A DNA stretch of 64,000 nt from Acetobacter peroxydans (GCF_006539345.1 NZ_BJMV01000011.1:38594-102593), one strand, 5' to 3'. Shown: positions 32,416 through 41,792, numbered from the stretch's first letter. Notes: generated by a model from the sequence alone, not told the origin. Made by a program: numbers and translations.

Positions 32416-34056
32416 TCAGTTTATTGCGGCCGGCAGATCACCAAAAAGGCCCAGCAAGCGCGCTCGCGTTGCCGCATCTTCAGCCAGTAATTTACGGACG
32501 GCGGCTTCATAAAGCTTCAGGCTCTTTAGGTTTAGAGCGGTAACAATCGCTCCTAGCGCAGGCGTCTCCCTAATTGGGTAACGCGCTATGATTGCAGTTA
32601 TGTTATTGGCCGCGATTAAAGCTTGAAGGTTGGCAAGCTCTGTCTGATACATAGTTTGCGCGTCGACCGTGATGTTCACCGAGGCGCCTGCTTTAATTTT
32701 CTTCCAGTCGGGCCTGCCAAGGCTAATTTGATCCTTTACGCTCTGTTCTGTCATTCTGGCTGCCATACGCTCTGCGTGTTCACTAACCGCGTGAAGCGCG
32801 CTGGCAACCGCGGCATCCGTCATTGCCTGAGGATCGCCTTCTACTACTGTGCATTGCCGTTCAGCGATTTGCCGTACGATTGTAGGATCATAATACAGAC
32901 CCTCGACCGAATAAACTTGTAGCGCAAATACACCCTTAGCTCGGAGTTCAGCCTTTTTCGCTGCATCGAGCTGATCCTGATCAACAATACCAAACGCCTG
33001 CACCCAAGCGAGGCTCTGCGCATCGCGAAGGCTGATTACCGCATGCTCTACATCACCACAACTTTCTCGGGGAAACACTGATACACCCGGGAAGAGAATT
33101 TCGTAGAGCGGCTGATCCAGACTGGCAGATGTGCCTTCCACAAACAGCATTTTGCGTCGTGCGCCAATCAGAGCCTCCTTTGTGCTGTCGTCGACTTCGA
33201 TGCCGGGCTCCAGAACGTCCAAGTCCCAGCGCTGTATGTCGCCACCAACAAGCTGGGAGTCGCGTACCAAGACCGTCCGCGCTTGGTGGCAGTTAATTGG
33301 TAAGCCAAGTTCGTGTGTTGATACTACAAAACTACAATCAGACTTCTCTGAAAACAATTGAAGCAGAAGAGGCGTAACAATTGAAATATGAAGGTGCCGC
33401 TCTGGTTCATCAATTATAATGAGTGATTCAGGTTTGGCGGTGAGGACCGCACCGGCCACCAGTAATGCGGCTCTTTCACCATCGGACAAGGCGGCAATGC
33501 TATATTGTGCGCCGCCCTTTTTGCTTGCCACCACGGCCCCATCATCCTTGATGATCAGCTTTATGGGGATGCCAGCACCGGCAAGAAGAAGATTGATCTT
33601 CTCTAAGGGAGGTAACGTTGTGGCAAGTTTCGCCGCTCCTGAAGGATCGCCCTCAAGATGCTTCGCGTGTATCTTACGCGATAAGCTATTCGATCCTTCT
33701 ATTAAATCAGCTAAAATCAGACCAACTCGCATATTGGGATTCCACTCCAGCCAGCGTGCAGAAGGGTGGGTGTCCTGCCCTTTGGCAATAGTTTCGTGCT
33801 CAATCTTATCCTTCGGCGAGAATGGGATCGAATTGCTCTCCATTGTGTTTTGCCGGTGCGCAGATATGCGAACAGCGGTCGCAACGTTAGCTCTATAAAG
33901 AGCTGACATGAGCCCGGATTTGCCCGCCCCATTCGGACCCACGACAAACAGGGGAGTATCTTTGCTGACCGGCAAGACGATGGGCTGGTTCGCTATCGAC
34001 TGAACCGTTGTCGCGTAGATTGGTTCAACTGCAACGTTCGGATTTACCATATGCAT
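32416..34056 (-). CDS. ABC-type ATPase fused to DUF4435/TOPRIM, PARIS-like
   Basis: A 546-aa protein. The N-terminal ABC/AAA-type ATPase has Walker A GPNGAGKS (40-47), signature LSDGERAAL (near 190), Walker B LIIIDEPERHLH (near 213) and a STHE switch. From about residue 300 comes a DUF4435/TOPRIM-like half (RKMLFVEGTSASLDQPLYEI, ESCGDVEHAV, FGIVDQDQLD). In PARIS anti-phage systems AriA (ATPase) and AriB (DUF4435 effector) are usually separate; fused versions are known. AriB-type effectors respond to viral anti-restriction proteins and shut down translation. Start 34056 follows GGGAG by 6 bases. No second gene is attached. OLD-family nuclease is the alternative call. Confidence 0.7.
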   Translation of the reverse strand: MHMVNPNVAVEPIYATTVQSIANQPIVLPVSKDTPLFVVGPNGAGKSGLMSALYRANVATAVRISAHRQNTMESNSIPFSPKDKIEHETIAKGQDTHPSARWLEWNPNMRVGLILADLIEGSNSLSRKIHAKHLEGDPSGAAKLATTLPPLEKINLLLAGAGIPIKLIIKDDGAVVASKKGGAQYSIAALSDGERAALLVAGAVLTAKPESLIIIDEPERHLHISIVTPLLLQLFSEKSDCSFVVSTHELGLPINCHQARTVLVRDSQLVGGDIQRWDLDVLEPGIEVDDSTKEALIGARRKMLFVEGTSASLDQPLYEILFPGVSVFPRESCGDVEHAVISLRDAQSLAWVQAFGIVDQDQLDAAKKAELRAKGVFALQVYSVEGLYYDPTIVRQIAERQCTVVEGDPQAMTDAAVASALHAVSEHAERMAARMTEQSVKDQISLGRPDWKKIKAGASVNITVDAQTMYQTELANLQALIAANNITAIIARYPIRETPALGAIVTALNLKSLKLYEAAVRKLLAEDAATRARLLGLFGDLPAAIN

Positions 34057-34466
34057 TTCCATCTCCCGTATGTCGGTTAAAGTAGCCACGAGGGAGGAAA
34101 GCCACAAGCGATCTGGATGCAACAAAACGCCATTGAGCGATCAGTGAACGAAGGGCCGCTTGAGTGACTTCAGGCCCTCAAAGAAGCCAGTCCGCTTTCC
34201 CCCCAAAGCCGTCCAGACTTCACAGTGGAGGTCGACTACTCTGGTAAGCTCCCGCAGGTTTCCGTTTAGGACAATAAGCCCCTGGCTGCGCGCAATCGCG
34301 AACCAACCGGCCGGGATTCATCATAGTAGCTGGGCGCGGCGAACTACGGTATGGCCCGGCAATCTGTTGCACCTGGTGCGGTGTGGACGTCCGCGTCCAA
34401 GTTGTTTTGCCGAGAAGTTGGCGGTCTTCTCGTGCTGAAACCCAAAAATTATCAGTAACAAAAATA
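34057..34466. other. Intergenic stretch, no gene seen
   Basis: About 410 bases upstream of the PARIS-like gene, with no convincing coding frame or RNA gene. It should include that gene's promoter; no clear -35/-10 pair stands out. Confidence 0.45.
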
Positions 34467-34922
34467 TTATGACGAGCTTGGTAATCTATCGCTGCTGCGA
34501 ACAAGCCAATACACGATCCCCAGAGACAGAATGGCCGCGGAAAGAGCCAGAACCCCCATCACATCAACGCCGCTCAAATCCAGAACGATAAATTTACGGA
34601 CGGTCGCCATCATGCCAATGAGCAGGACGGAACGCATCCGGACCATGCTGTGCGAGGGCGCATCGGGCGAGACGAGAATGGAGTGCTTGAACTCCAGTGC
34701 GATCAAAACGGTAAAGAACAGACCGAAAAGATTCTGAAGAAGCAGGGGGTTGGTGGGCGAAAGGGTTGCCGTACGAAGCATTTCGAATACGGCATAAAGA
34801 ACGTGTACCAGACCCACTGCCGCGACGACCATTATGCAGAGCGTCAGCACCAGCATTGCGATTTCTTCGAAAAGATCAAAGAGCGCAGAAAGCTTCAGAA
34901 ATCCGGGAATATTCTTGATCAT
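34467..34922 (-). CDS. PsiE-family membrane protein
   Basis: A 151-aa protein with four hydrophobic segments (about 20-45, 60-80, 95-115, 120-142) and the PsiE-type pattern, including FFTVLIALEFKHSI and VRMRSVLLIGMMATVRKFIV. PsiE is induced by phosphate starvation in E. coli; its action is unknown. It stands alone on the minus strand. Confidence 0.75.
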   Translation of the reverse strand: MIKNIPGFLKLSALFDLFEEIAMLVLTLCIMVVAAVGLVHVLYAVFEMLRTATLSPTNPLLLQNLFGLFFTVLIALEFKHSILVSPDAPSHSMVRMRSVLLIGMMATVRKFIVLDLSGVDVMGVLALSAAILSLGIVYWLVRSSDRLPSSS

Positions 34923-35110
34923 TGTCCGTTGCTGCCTCTTTTCATGAGGAAATTACTCTTCTAATTTACAGCCCAGCCCTGCATCAGTCCATGGGACGGG
35001 GACAAGCCTTGATGTTGTAATCGACGCGAGGCCACCCCAACTCAACTGAGCGCTGTCTTTTGGGGGATTTATCATGCCTCGCCTGTTTGAGCCGCGCGGG
35101 GATTAGGCGA

Positions 35111-35758
35111 ATGTGCAATCTTTACGCGATGACCTCCAATTCTCAGGCGATCCGGGACATTACGAAAGCCCTGCAGGATCGCACGGGAAATCTCCGACCG
35201 CTGCCCGAAATTTATCCGAACACGATGGCGCCGATTGTGAGGAACAGGAAGGGCGGCCGCGAACTTGTCATGGCGCGATGGGGTATGCCGACCCCGCCCG
35301 GCTATCTCAGGAGACGTAAGGTCGATCGCGGCGTGACCAATATCCGCAATCTGGCCTCGACATGGTGGAGACGATGGGAGGGCATAGAGCATCGCTGTCT
35401 GGTACCGCTCACGAGCTTCGCCGAGCCGGAACATCTGCCCGACGGGACATCCAGGCAGGTATGGTTTGCGCGTGCCGAGGGAGAACCGCTGGCCTTTTTT
35501 GCCGGGATCTGGTGCCAGTGGACATCAGCGCGGAAGCTGGCGGTCGGCGAGACGACGGATGATCTGTTCGGGTTTCTCACCACAGAGGCTAACCGGGAAG
35601 TCGGCGCGATTCATCCGAAGGCCATGCCGGTGGTTCTGACGCGGCAGGAAGAACTGGATGTGTGGATGAATGCGCCGATCGCCGATGCCGTCCAGGTTCA
35701 GAGGCCTCTCCCGGATGGTACGCTGAAGCGCATCATGCCATGGCATCCCGTCGAATAG
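35111..35758 (+). CDS. SRAP peptidase (YedK/HMCES family)
   Basis: A 215-aa SRAP protein. It begins MCNLYAM; after Met removal the Cys becomes residue 1 and forms a thiazolidine crosslink with abasic sites in single-stranded DNA. Other conserved pieces: the Asn in VTNIRNLAS, HRCLVPLTSFAEP (catalytic Glu), FFAGIW and IHPKAMPVVL (catalytic His). Start 35111 is fixed by the need for Cys2. It may shield abasic sites in transferred single strands. GCCGGGAAGC hairpins follow the gene. Confidence 0.92.
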   Translation: MCNLYAMTSNSQAIRDITKALQDRTGNLRPLPEIYPNTMAPIVRNRKGGRELVMARWGMPTPPGYLRRRKVDRGVTNIRNLASTWWRRWEGIEHRCLVPLTSFAEPEHLPDGTSRQVWFARAEGEPLAFFAGIWCQWTSARKLAVGETTDDLFGFLTTEANREVGAIHPKAMPVVLTRQEELDVWMNAPIADAVQVQRPLPDGTLKRIMPWHPVE

Positions 35759-35768
35759 CGGAAAAGGC

Positions 35769-35832
35769 CGGGAAGCAGGGCGCTTCCCGGCGGACGGCAT
35801 GATGACGCCTGACAGGTTTGCCCGTCAGGCGG
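35769..35832. terminator. Bidirectional hairpin pair
   Basis: CCGGGAAGC/GCTTCCCGG (35769-35791) and CGCCTGAC/GTCAGGCG (about 35809-35832), between the convergent SRAP and dotL genes, the second overlapping the dotL stop. Neither has a long T-run, but their position fits termination of both transcripts. Confidence 0.5.
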
Positions 35833-38074
35833 CCTGATTGAGGGCGGCGGCAACGCTTTTCCGTGCGTCGGCTTCCGTCGTACCGGCCCGTATTTCAAAA
35901 GCGACCATGGTTTCGAATAGCTCGCGGTCGACCTTCGGATCGACCAGCCCGCCGCTGCCTGTGGTCGGTGTTGGTGAGGGTTCTTCCATATCCCGAAACA
36001 GGGCACGAAACGGCACATAGTTGCCTTCAGGCAAAGGCTTGCTGAAAAGCAGGTCCATATCCTGTGTGCTGTCAGGATACTGGAGAACGACCGCCATCCG
36101 GTTGTAAATCTCTCCCAGAGGGCCGGGCAGTGCAGGCAGCTTTTCGGGGTTAACCAGATCGGCGCCTTTGATGAGGGCCTCGGCCACGGCCTGATCTTCG
36201 GGGTTGGACAGTGTTTTGGCGGCCGACAGGCTCGCACCGCTGCGGGAGACGGGCAGGGGTGCGTAGAGCCGGTTGGTGCCCTCAGGCTCGATCCCCGCGT
36301 GGAACAGGCGGGTGTAAAGGCGCTTGCCCCGGAACATGATGATGGCCTGTCCCTGTCTGAGCGCCTGAATGTCGTTCCACGAGATGCGTTTCACTTCGCG
36401 GATGTCTGCACGGGCCTGTGTCGTGTAGTCGCCGATGATCTCGGTGTTTTCATAGCCGGACAGGACAGCCACCTGCATGGTGCCGCCAGCCTGTTCCACC
36501 CATTCACGGGTGGGGCCGGAATCTTCGAGCTGCATGAATATCTTGAGCTTGGGGTTGCCGAGCAGCGGAACCGACCAGTCCCGGCCGAGTGTGGCATAAA
36601 GCGATCCGACTTCCTGAAACGACATCCAGATCGAGATGTTCAGTTCACGCCCCTGCGCCATCATGACATCGAGGCCGCGCGTCGCGAAGTAATTGCTCTC
36701 GTCGTAAAGCATCAGATAGGGCGTGCGTGCGGTAGACGGCCGATATTTCACGAGGTCGATATAATTGCCCTCAATCGACGCCCCGAGGGCCGCGGAGAGG
36801 GCGTAACGCTGGGCGGTGATGAAGGTCTTGCCAATGGCGGCGTTGGTGGCGGAATCGTTTTCCAGCGACGGCAGCAGAACAATCAGATTGCGACGATTAA
36901 AGATGACATCGGTCAGTTCAACGTCGGGCACGTCGCAGTTGAAGATGTGCCCGTAAGTTGTCGTCATCATGGTGAAGGTCTTGCCGAAGCCGCCGACAAC
37001 GTAGCTGTGTTGCTCGAGAACCTTGGCCTGTGAACTGACGTCTCCGGCTTTGGGCGTGTAACCTCCCGTTTCCTGGACGTAGAACCGAATGGGCATGAGC
37101 AGCTCTTCGGGGAAGTCATCGGGCAGCGGCACGCTTTCGACTTTGCGTGTGCTCATGCTGTAATACTGAAATTTCCTGCTGGCGTTGGTGTCTTCCTGCT
37201 GGCCGGCCAGTTCGATCAGAACCTGAATGTTCGAAAAATTGACCCGCATGGTCGCAGTTGTTGAGGGGATACCCAGATGGTCGCGCATCCAGACAAAGAC
37301 CGGCGCCATGCCGCCGATCAGATCATCGGCACGGTTGCGGAAGTGCTGTGAGTTGCCGCCACCCCCGCTGTTGTCCGGCAGGAACAGGGTGCGGAGCAGT
37401 TCGGCCATGCCTTCGGCATTGACGGTGGAGAAGGGGTTCCAGGTGTGTGACTTCTTGTCGCCACTCGCCACCTGGAAGTTCAGGACCCGCATATTCGCGG
37501 CAGCGCCCCAGTGTTCCTGCAGAGCCTGAAGCGAGAAGACGAGATTGTTTGAGCCTTTCCCGTCGACAATGGTGAACCCGGTTCCCTGCGCCAGCGCGCT
37601 GGCCAGCAGGCTGTAGATGAACTGGGTCTTGCCCGAGCCTGTCGCACCGGGCAGAAGGCCGTGCATGGTCATGTCGCTGCCTGCGACCCAGATCTGTTGC
37701 CCGCTGACGTCATCCCAGCCGAGCAGCCAGTCACCCCGTGCCTTGTCGGGCCTGTCCACGCCAACCCGTTTGGGGTCTGGCACCGGATTGCCGTAGTCCT
37801 TGCGCTTCGAGCTGGCGGGCAGGCGCAGGGGCATGATGGTCGGCCGGGTCAGTACGAACGCGGCGTAGGCGAGCGCTGGTGGCACCAGCAGGGTTGTCAG
37901 GGCGGGGCAGGCGACCGCCAGCCCTGCGAGCCCGATGAACGGTACGGCGGACAGTTCAGTGCCGAGCGCTTCGAGAACACGGGTGCCGAGGGTGCGGGTA
38001 TCACGATAGGCAATGCCGTCTCTTTGCTCGTGATGATCCTGCGGGCCGTCGTTGCGGCGTCTGAGCTTTGCCAT
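35825..38074 (-). CDS. dotL: Type IVB coupling protein DotL/TrbC
   Basis: A 749-aa coupling ATPase. Two hydrophobic segments lie at about 42-76, Walker A GATGSGKT at 143-150, followed by FTIVDGKGSNNLVF, a later YLMLYDESNYFATRGLDVMM (Walker B area) and the typical ISIWMSFQEVGSL. This is the IncI TrbC / Legionella DotL class that recognises the relaxase and feeds it to the channel. It is the last gene of the transfer block, one base after the 140-aa gene. Confidence 0.88.
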   Translation of the reverse strand: MAKLRRRNDGPQDHHEQRDGIAYRDTRTLGTRVLEALGTELSAVPFIGLAGLAVACPALTTLLVPPALAYAAFVLTRPTIMPLRLPASSKRKDYGNPVPDPKRVGVDRPDKARGDWLLGWDDVSGQQIWVAGSDMTMHGLLPGATGSGKTQFIYSLLASALAQGTGFTIVDGKGSNNLVFSLQALQEHWGAAANMRVLNFQVASGDKKSHTWNPFSTVNAEGMAELLRTLFLPDNSGGGGNSQHFRNRADDLIGGMAPVFVWMRDHLGIPSTTATMRVNFSNIQVLIELAGQQEDTNASRKFQYYSMSTRKVESVPLPDDFPEELLMPIRFYVQETGGYTPKAGDVSSQAKVLEQHSYVVGGFGKTFTMMTTTYGHIFNCDVPDVELTDVIFNRRNLIVLLPSLENDSATNAAIGKTFITAQRYALSAALGASIEGNYIDLVKYRPSTARTPYLMLYDESNYFATRGLDVMMAQGRELNISIWMSFQEVGSLYATLGRDWSVPLLGNPKLKIFMQLEDSGPTREWVEQAGGTMQVAVLSGYENTEIIGDYTTQARADIREVKRISWNDIQALRQGQAIIMFRGKRLYTRLFHAGIEPEGTNRLYAPLPVSRSGASLSAAKTLSNPEDQAVAEALIKGADLVNPEKLPALPGPLGEIYNRMAVVLQYPDSTQDMDLLFSKPLPEGNYVPFRALFRDMEEPSPTPTTGSGGLVDPKVDRELFETMVAFEIRAGTTEADARKSVAAALNQAA

Positions 38075-38075
38075 C

Positions 38076-38498
38076 TCAGTGCAGTCCGAACGCCTGATTG
38101 AGGGGGGAGGGGCCGGGTTGCGCCGGGGGCGCTTCGGATTGGGGGGGTGGCAGCGCCAGCGGCCGCATAACCGGCCGGGCCGGGAACTCTGGCGGGGCGA
38201 GCAGGGCCAGATGAGGTGGCTGGGGCGTGGGTGACGACGCGGGGGCGCCGCTCATGCGTGAGTAAAGTCCAGCACTGAGCATGGCCAGAACGCCCAGCCC
38301 GATCAGGGCGCGGTGTCTCCAGAGCCGCTGGTGCTTGATGACCGCCCCCTGCTCTGCGGCGGCGGTTGCCATGACGGGGAGTGCCGGGGGCGGGTTCTGG
38401 ATGGCGGCGGCCGTGCCGCGCGACACGCGGATATGCAGGGTGGTGTCGCCCGGCGTGATGGTCAGGGGGCTGTCGCCCGGAGAAAGAAAGATGTCCAT
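38076..38498 (-). CDS. Unknown single-span membrane protein beside dotL
   Basis: A 140-aa protein. Residues 1-35 (IFLSPGDSPLTITPGDTTLH) look like a beta-rich cytoplasmic head, one membrane helix is at about 64-84 (HRALIGLGVLAMLSAGLYSR), and the C-terminal part is Pro-rich and probably periplasmic. It heads the dotL unit under promoter H. No family recognised; perhaps a coupling-protein partner. Confidence 0.6.
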   Translation of the reverse strand: MDIFLSPGDSPLTITPGDTTLHIRVSRGTAAAIQNPPPALPVMATAAAEQGAVIKHQRLWRHRALIGLGVLAMLSAGLYSRMSGAPASSPTPQPPHLALLAPPEFPARPVMRPLALPPPQSEAPPAQPGPSPLNQAFGLH

Positions 38499-38522
38499 GG
38501 TGTGCTCCTGTGATGGGCTGCA

Positions 38523-38547
38523 ATCATACGGGCGTGGGTTGTGACGC
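38523..38547 (-). promoter_or_regulatory. Conserved-box promoter H (dotL unit)
   Basis: Minus strand: GCGTCACAAC, nine bases, then TATGAT (38528-38523), the best match to a standard -10 among the set. It sits inside the last codons of the IcmS-like gene; the transcript would start near 38516 with AGGAG before ATG 38498. Confidence 0.65.
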
Positions 38548-38922
38548 CGGGACGGCGCACAGCGTGTTGGCGTGTTGCTCAAGGGCTTCGAACAGGATGA
38601 CGTTCCGGGCGTCCGCGACGCTCTGGAGCGTCTGGTCGGTGCACAGGATGAGCAGGGACAGGGGGGCGTGATGCACGGCGCGCAGGCGCTGGCCGCACAG
38701 GGCGTTGCGGTCCGGGTCAATGGCGAGGCCAAAGCTGACCTGGCCTGCTCGTTGCCTCCATATTTCCTCGGCCATGCGCATGAGGACGGGGAGCAGACAG
38801 TCGGGAGCCAGCAGGCGTCTGGGTGTCAGCACTGTGGGGTCGGTTGCAGACAGCATGACCTGGTAGCCGCGTGTTTCGAGCAGGCTGGCGAGGGCGTCGA
38901 TCAGACGTTCGAGCGAGATCAT
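38524..38922 (-). CDS. IcmS-like type IVB chaperone
   Basis: A 132-aa protein whose central part, LLAPDCLLPVLMRMAEEIWR and SFGLAIDPDRNALCGQRLRA with PLSLLILCTDQ, has the hydrophobic spacing of IcmS (LLPALAKRADQLCSLC, GxGLxxDE, LLCMTD). IcmS is a small cytoplasmic adaptor that, with IcmW, guides substrates to DotL. The gene order icmT-icmS also matches Legionella. ATG 38922 overlaps the icmT stop by 4 bases. Similarity is judged by eye and moderate. Confidence 0.5.
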   Translation of the reverse strand: MISLERLIDALASLLETRGYQVMLSATDPTVLTPRRLLAPDCLLPVLMRMAEEIWRQRAGQVSFGLAIDPDRNALCGQRLRAVHHAPLSLLILCTDQTLQSVADARNVILFEALEQHANTLCAVPASQPTPV

Positions 38923-39167
38923 GCGTAATCCCTCTGTTTCCAGCGCGGCAGGCGCGGTCGATGCGGGCCGATCAGGAGTACGCGCGCCATGCGGAATGCG
39001 ACGGGCAGGGTGAGGCCCATCCACGCGAAAAACCCGAACAGAACCGTGAGCACGAGGGCTGTTATGAACGTCCACAGGCGCATGTGTGCCAGCCAGAGCA
39101 CCATGCCCAGCAGGCAGCGGCAGTCGAGCACGAAGAAATAAACGGGCTTTGCCGAGTGTCGCCACAT
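38919..39167 (-). CDS. icmT: IcmT/TraK-family protein
   Basis: An 82-aa protein: MWRHSAKPVYFFVLDCRCLL, then LAHMRLWTFITAL and LPVAFRMARVLLIGPHRPRL, matching IcmT (WRxSxxPVRFFFLDAR, HIRWWTF, RxxRxxxxGPxRxxRPWW). It has two short hydrophobic segments and is an inner-membrane or cytoplasmic component of the Dot/Icm apparatus. The terminal PWW is changed to LPRW. Confidence 0.82.
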   Translation of the reverse strand: MWRHSAKPVYFFVLDCRCLLGMVLWLAHMRLWTFITALVLTVLFGFFAWMGLTLPVAFRMARVLLIGPHRPRLPRWKQRDYA

Positions 39168-40282
39168 CAGTCCAGCTCCTTCATGGCGCGGCCTGCGATT
39201 TCGTCGCTGATACGGCCCTGGGCATGAACATCCTTGATGGACTGCTCGAAGGTCTGGCCGTAGTCTTCCACGAAGCCGCGCACCATATTGGGCCAGTGAG
39301 CCTGCGGTGCGTCGAGGAGCGCTTCACGGATCTTGCGGTTGAAGGGCAGGAAGGAGCGGATGGCGGTACGTCTGCCGTCCGTGGAGCGGAGCAGGCGCTG
39401 GTTGACGATGAGCTTGAGGTTATCCACCAGAGCGATGGCGAGACTGTCGCGGTCGTTGTCCGGGCAGAGCGAGACGACACGGCGGATTGTCGCGGCCGGG
39501 TCGTTGGTATGCACGGATGTGGTGGTGCGGTGGCCCGAGATGATGGCCTGAATGGTCGAGACCATGGTCTCAGGATCACGACACTCGCCGATATTAATGT
39601 CGGTGGGTTCCTGACGCATGGCCGCCCGGATGAAGTCGGGGAAAGTCGCCAGCTGCCGGGGAATTTCCGTCTGCTGGATACTGGCGTTTTTCTGCTCGAT
39701 CAGGTCATAGAAAAGCTCCAGCGGGGCCGCTCCCTCGACAATGTCGCAATGGCAGTCAGGGTCTTCGAGACGCTGGCGGGTGACGCCGCCCATGAGGGTT
39801 GTCTTGCCGCTGCCGGTAACGCCGCAGATCAGATAACCGCCGGTCTCGCCGTCGAGCGCTTCGGCCAGGCGGGGTTCGACATGCTGCTCTTCAAGCGGAG
39901 TGGGTTTTTCAGGGAGCGGGCGCAGAATGATCCCGATGCCGTCACTCGAGCCGATGGTGGCCGCGACAGCATTCACACGAAAGCCGTAGCGTCGTTTGCG
40001 GCGGTCAGGCTTGATAATATAGCTGGTGTCGATGGCTTCGGCCTTACTCAGTCGTAACGCGCCGGTCGAGGATTTATACATCTTTGCCAGCGCGTCCGAG
40101 ACTTCGCTGTTGGCCCAGCGCAGGGATGGCACGGTGTAATTGCGTCCATGCACGCGGACCTTCAGGGAGGTGTCCGTCTGCAGGTGAATACGTGACGCGC
40201 CCATTTCGACACAGCCGATCAGGATGGTATCGAGGTCGGCGTGTGGCGGCAGGGCGCGCAGGCGCTCCATGATGTCGTTCAT
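39167..40282 (-). CDS. dotB: Type IVB secretion ATPase DotB/TraJ
   Basis: A 371-aa hexameric ATPase of the PilT/VirB11 superfamily. Walker A GVTGSGKT (154-161), Asp-box area DIVEGAAPLE, Walker B-like INIGECRDPETM (usually GEARD, here GECRD) and His box SGHRTTTSVHTNDP. DotB docks on DotO at the channel base and powers transfer. It overlaps neighbours on both sides by 1-4 bases. Confidence 0.92.
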   Translation of the reverse strand: MNDIMERLRALPPHADLDTILIGCVEMGASRIHLQTDTSLKVRVHGRNYTVPSLRWANSEVSDALAKMYKSSTGALRLSKAEAIDTSYIIKPDRRKRRYGFRVNAVAATIGSSDGIGIILRPLPEKPTPLEEQHVEPRLAEALDGETGGYLICGVTGSGKTTLMGGVTRQRLEDPDCHCDIVEGAAPLELFYDLIEQKNASIQQTEIPRQLATFPDFIRAAMRQEPTDINIGECRDPETMVSTIQAIISGHRTTTSVHTNDPAATIRRVVSLCPDNDRDSLAIALVDNLKLIVNQRLLRSTDGRRTAIRSFLPFNRKIREALLDAPQAHWPNMVRGFVEDYGQTFEQSIKDVHAQGRISDEIAGRAMKELD

Positions 40283-40647
40283 GCGTAGTCTCCTTCAGGA
40301 GGCGTGTGAGAGGTGCGGGGCGTTCCGAGGACGAGGGTTTCGATGCGCCGATGAACCTTGAAGAGGTGCCGTGACGGCGGCTCGCCGGACAGGCTTCTGG
40401 AGCCCTGTCGCAGGGCGGCGACATAGGCAGTGATGGGCTGTCGCAGGGTTTCGGGCGCATGGGTCACGTCGTAGCCGTAGTACAGGCCGAACCGGTAAAC
40501 CTGGTCGAGCTGGCCGAGGGTCGTGGCCATGGCGACGTCCAGCTGGCCGTCGCGCAGCATGTAGGTTCTCAGTACCCAGCTGCGCAGCGCCTGGGTCGTG
40601 CCACGGGCGGCAAGATAGAGGACGCCAAGTTGCATATCAGTGGTCAT
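40279..40647 (-). CDS. Unknown 122-aa protein between dotM and dotB
   Basis: A soluble, mostly helical protein (AARGTTQALRSWVLRTYMLR, TLGQLDQVYRFGLYYGYDVT). It is coupled by ATGA overlaps to dotM upstream and dotB downstream, so it is surely part of the transfer system, but I recognise no family. ATG 40647 was chosen; Met5 is an alternative. Confidence 0.6.
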   Translation of the reverse strand: MTTDMQLGVLYLAARGTTQALRSWVLRTYMLRDGQLDVAMATTLGQLDQVYRFGLYYGYDVTHAPETLRQPITAYVAALRQGSRSLSGEPPSRHLFKVHRRIETLVLGTPRTSHTPPEGDYA

Positions 40648-41792
40648 GAAGGCTTCCGGTCGGTGGTGAGCAGCGTGTCGAGTGTCGCGCTGACATGTGG
40701 CTCGGGCAGCGGGTGGCCCAGACGACATTCCGCGCGCCAGTGTTCCAGCGCCCCGGCGGCTTCCGTGCAGGCTGTCGTGATGACCGCGTGTAGCGGGCGG
40801 CCGGGCATGGGGTAGGGGAGGGCGCTCAGGATGAGCCAGAGGTCGCGATCGACGAGCTGGATCATGGAGAACAGGCTGGCGTTGAGGACGCCTGCCTTCT
40901 GGCGGGCGGCCTGCAGGAGTGTCATCAGCGCGGTGCGCGACCAGGCGTGACCTTGAGCGCTCTGGATGCCGATCTGCCAGTCGCCGGCGGAGAGGCTTTT
41001 ACGAAACTGTTTCACCGTCCGGGTCGGGATGGTGAGCGGGGTGGTGATTTCGCCTTTGTCCCATCGGTCTGCCAGAGCCAGCGACAGGGCGTTGAGCAGG
41101 GTTCCGGCCTCGTCACCGCGACGCGCGCAGACGAGTGTGAAGGCCATGAACAGGCACTGCTCGACAGGGCTGAGGGCCTGTGGGTCTGTCCATGGGGCGC
41201 CGAGTTGTGCGGCCAGTGCGTTTTGCGCGGCCTGCGCGTAAGCCTCGGTGCCCGGCCTGTCGCCGGCGTAGCGTGCGAGCCATTCGTCAGGCTGCAGGAA
41301 CGGGTCCATGGGCCTGAGCGGGGCTGAAGGCGGTGGGGGTTCGCGGAGTTTCGCGCTGTAGCCGATCCAGGCCTGCCCGACGGGATGGATCTGTGAGAGG
41401 GCGTGTTTCATGCCGTTCAGACCGAACTGATCGCGGTACAGCGCCCGCGGGGAGCGCGTTCCACAGAAAAACCCCAGAACGCCGAGCAGAAGCAGGACCG
41501 GCAACAGTGTCAGAAAGCCCGTAATGCCCAGAAGCTGCCAGAGTGTCGCGGCACTGACTTTCGCGGGCTCGGCCCGCGCCATCTTGTTGAGCAGGGGGGC
41601 GTAGCTGTCCGTGAACAGGGAGGCGACATGCAGGATCAGGCGCTGCTCGAACAGGACGGCCATGACGATCTGCGTGTGCGCCACCTGCCACAGGAGGTAG
41701 GCGGCGACACAGAGTAGAAAGAGCGATCCGCCGATCATGAACAGGATCTGCTCCGGCCCGGTCTCGCGTCCTGACGCGTTCATGCGGCTCAT
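40644..41792 (-). CDS. dotM: DotM/TrbA-like coupling-complex protein
   Basis: A 382-aa protein: two or three N-terminal membrane helices (about 17-35, 85-108) and a large helical cytoplasmic domain, with the length and layout of DotM/IcmP and IncI TrbA (around 380 aa). DotM partners DotL in the type IV coupling complex. Supporting pieces include YRDQFGLNGMKHAL and the C-terminal LVDRDLWLILSALPYP. It overlaps dotC by ATGA. Confidence 0.75.
   Translation of the reverse strand: MSRMNASGRETGPEQILFMIGGSLFLLCVAAYLLWQVAHTQIVMAVLFEQRLILHVASLFTDSYAPLLNKMARAEPAKVSAATLWQLLGITGFLTLLPVLLLLGVLGFFCGTRSPRALYRDQFGLNGMKHALSQIHPVGQAWIGYSAKLREPPPPSAPLRPMDPFLQPDEWLARYAGDRPGTEAYAQAAQNALAAQLGAPWTDPQALSPVEQCLFMAFTLVCARRGDEAGTLLNALSLALADRWDKGEITTPLTIPTRTVKQFRKSLSAGDWQIGIQSAQGHAWSRTALMTLLQAARQKAGVLNASLFSMIQLVDRDLWLILSALPYPMPGRPLHAVITTACTEAAGALEHWRAECRLGHPLPEPHVSATLDTLLTTDRKPS

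Noticed and set aside
39086..40057. 323-codon plus-strand open frame
   Set aside because: Antisense to dotB, a well-supported gene.
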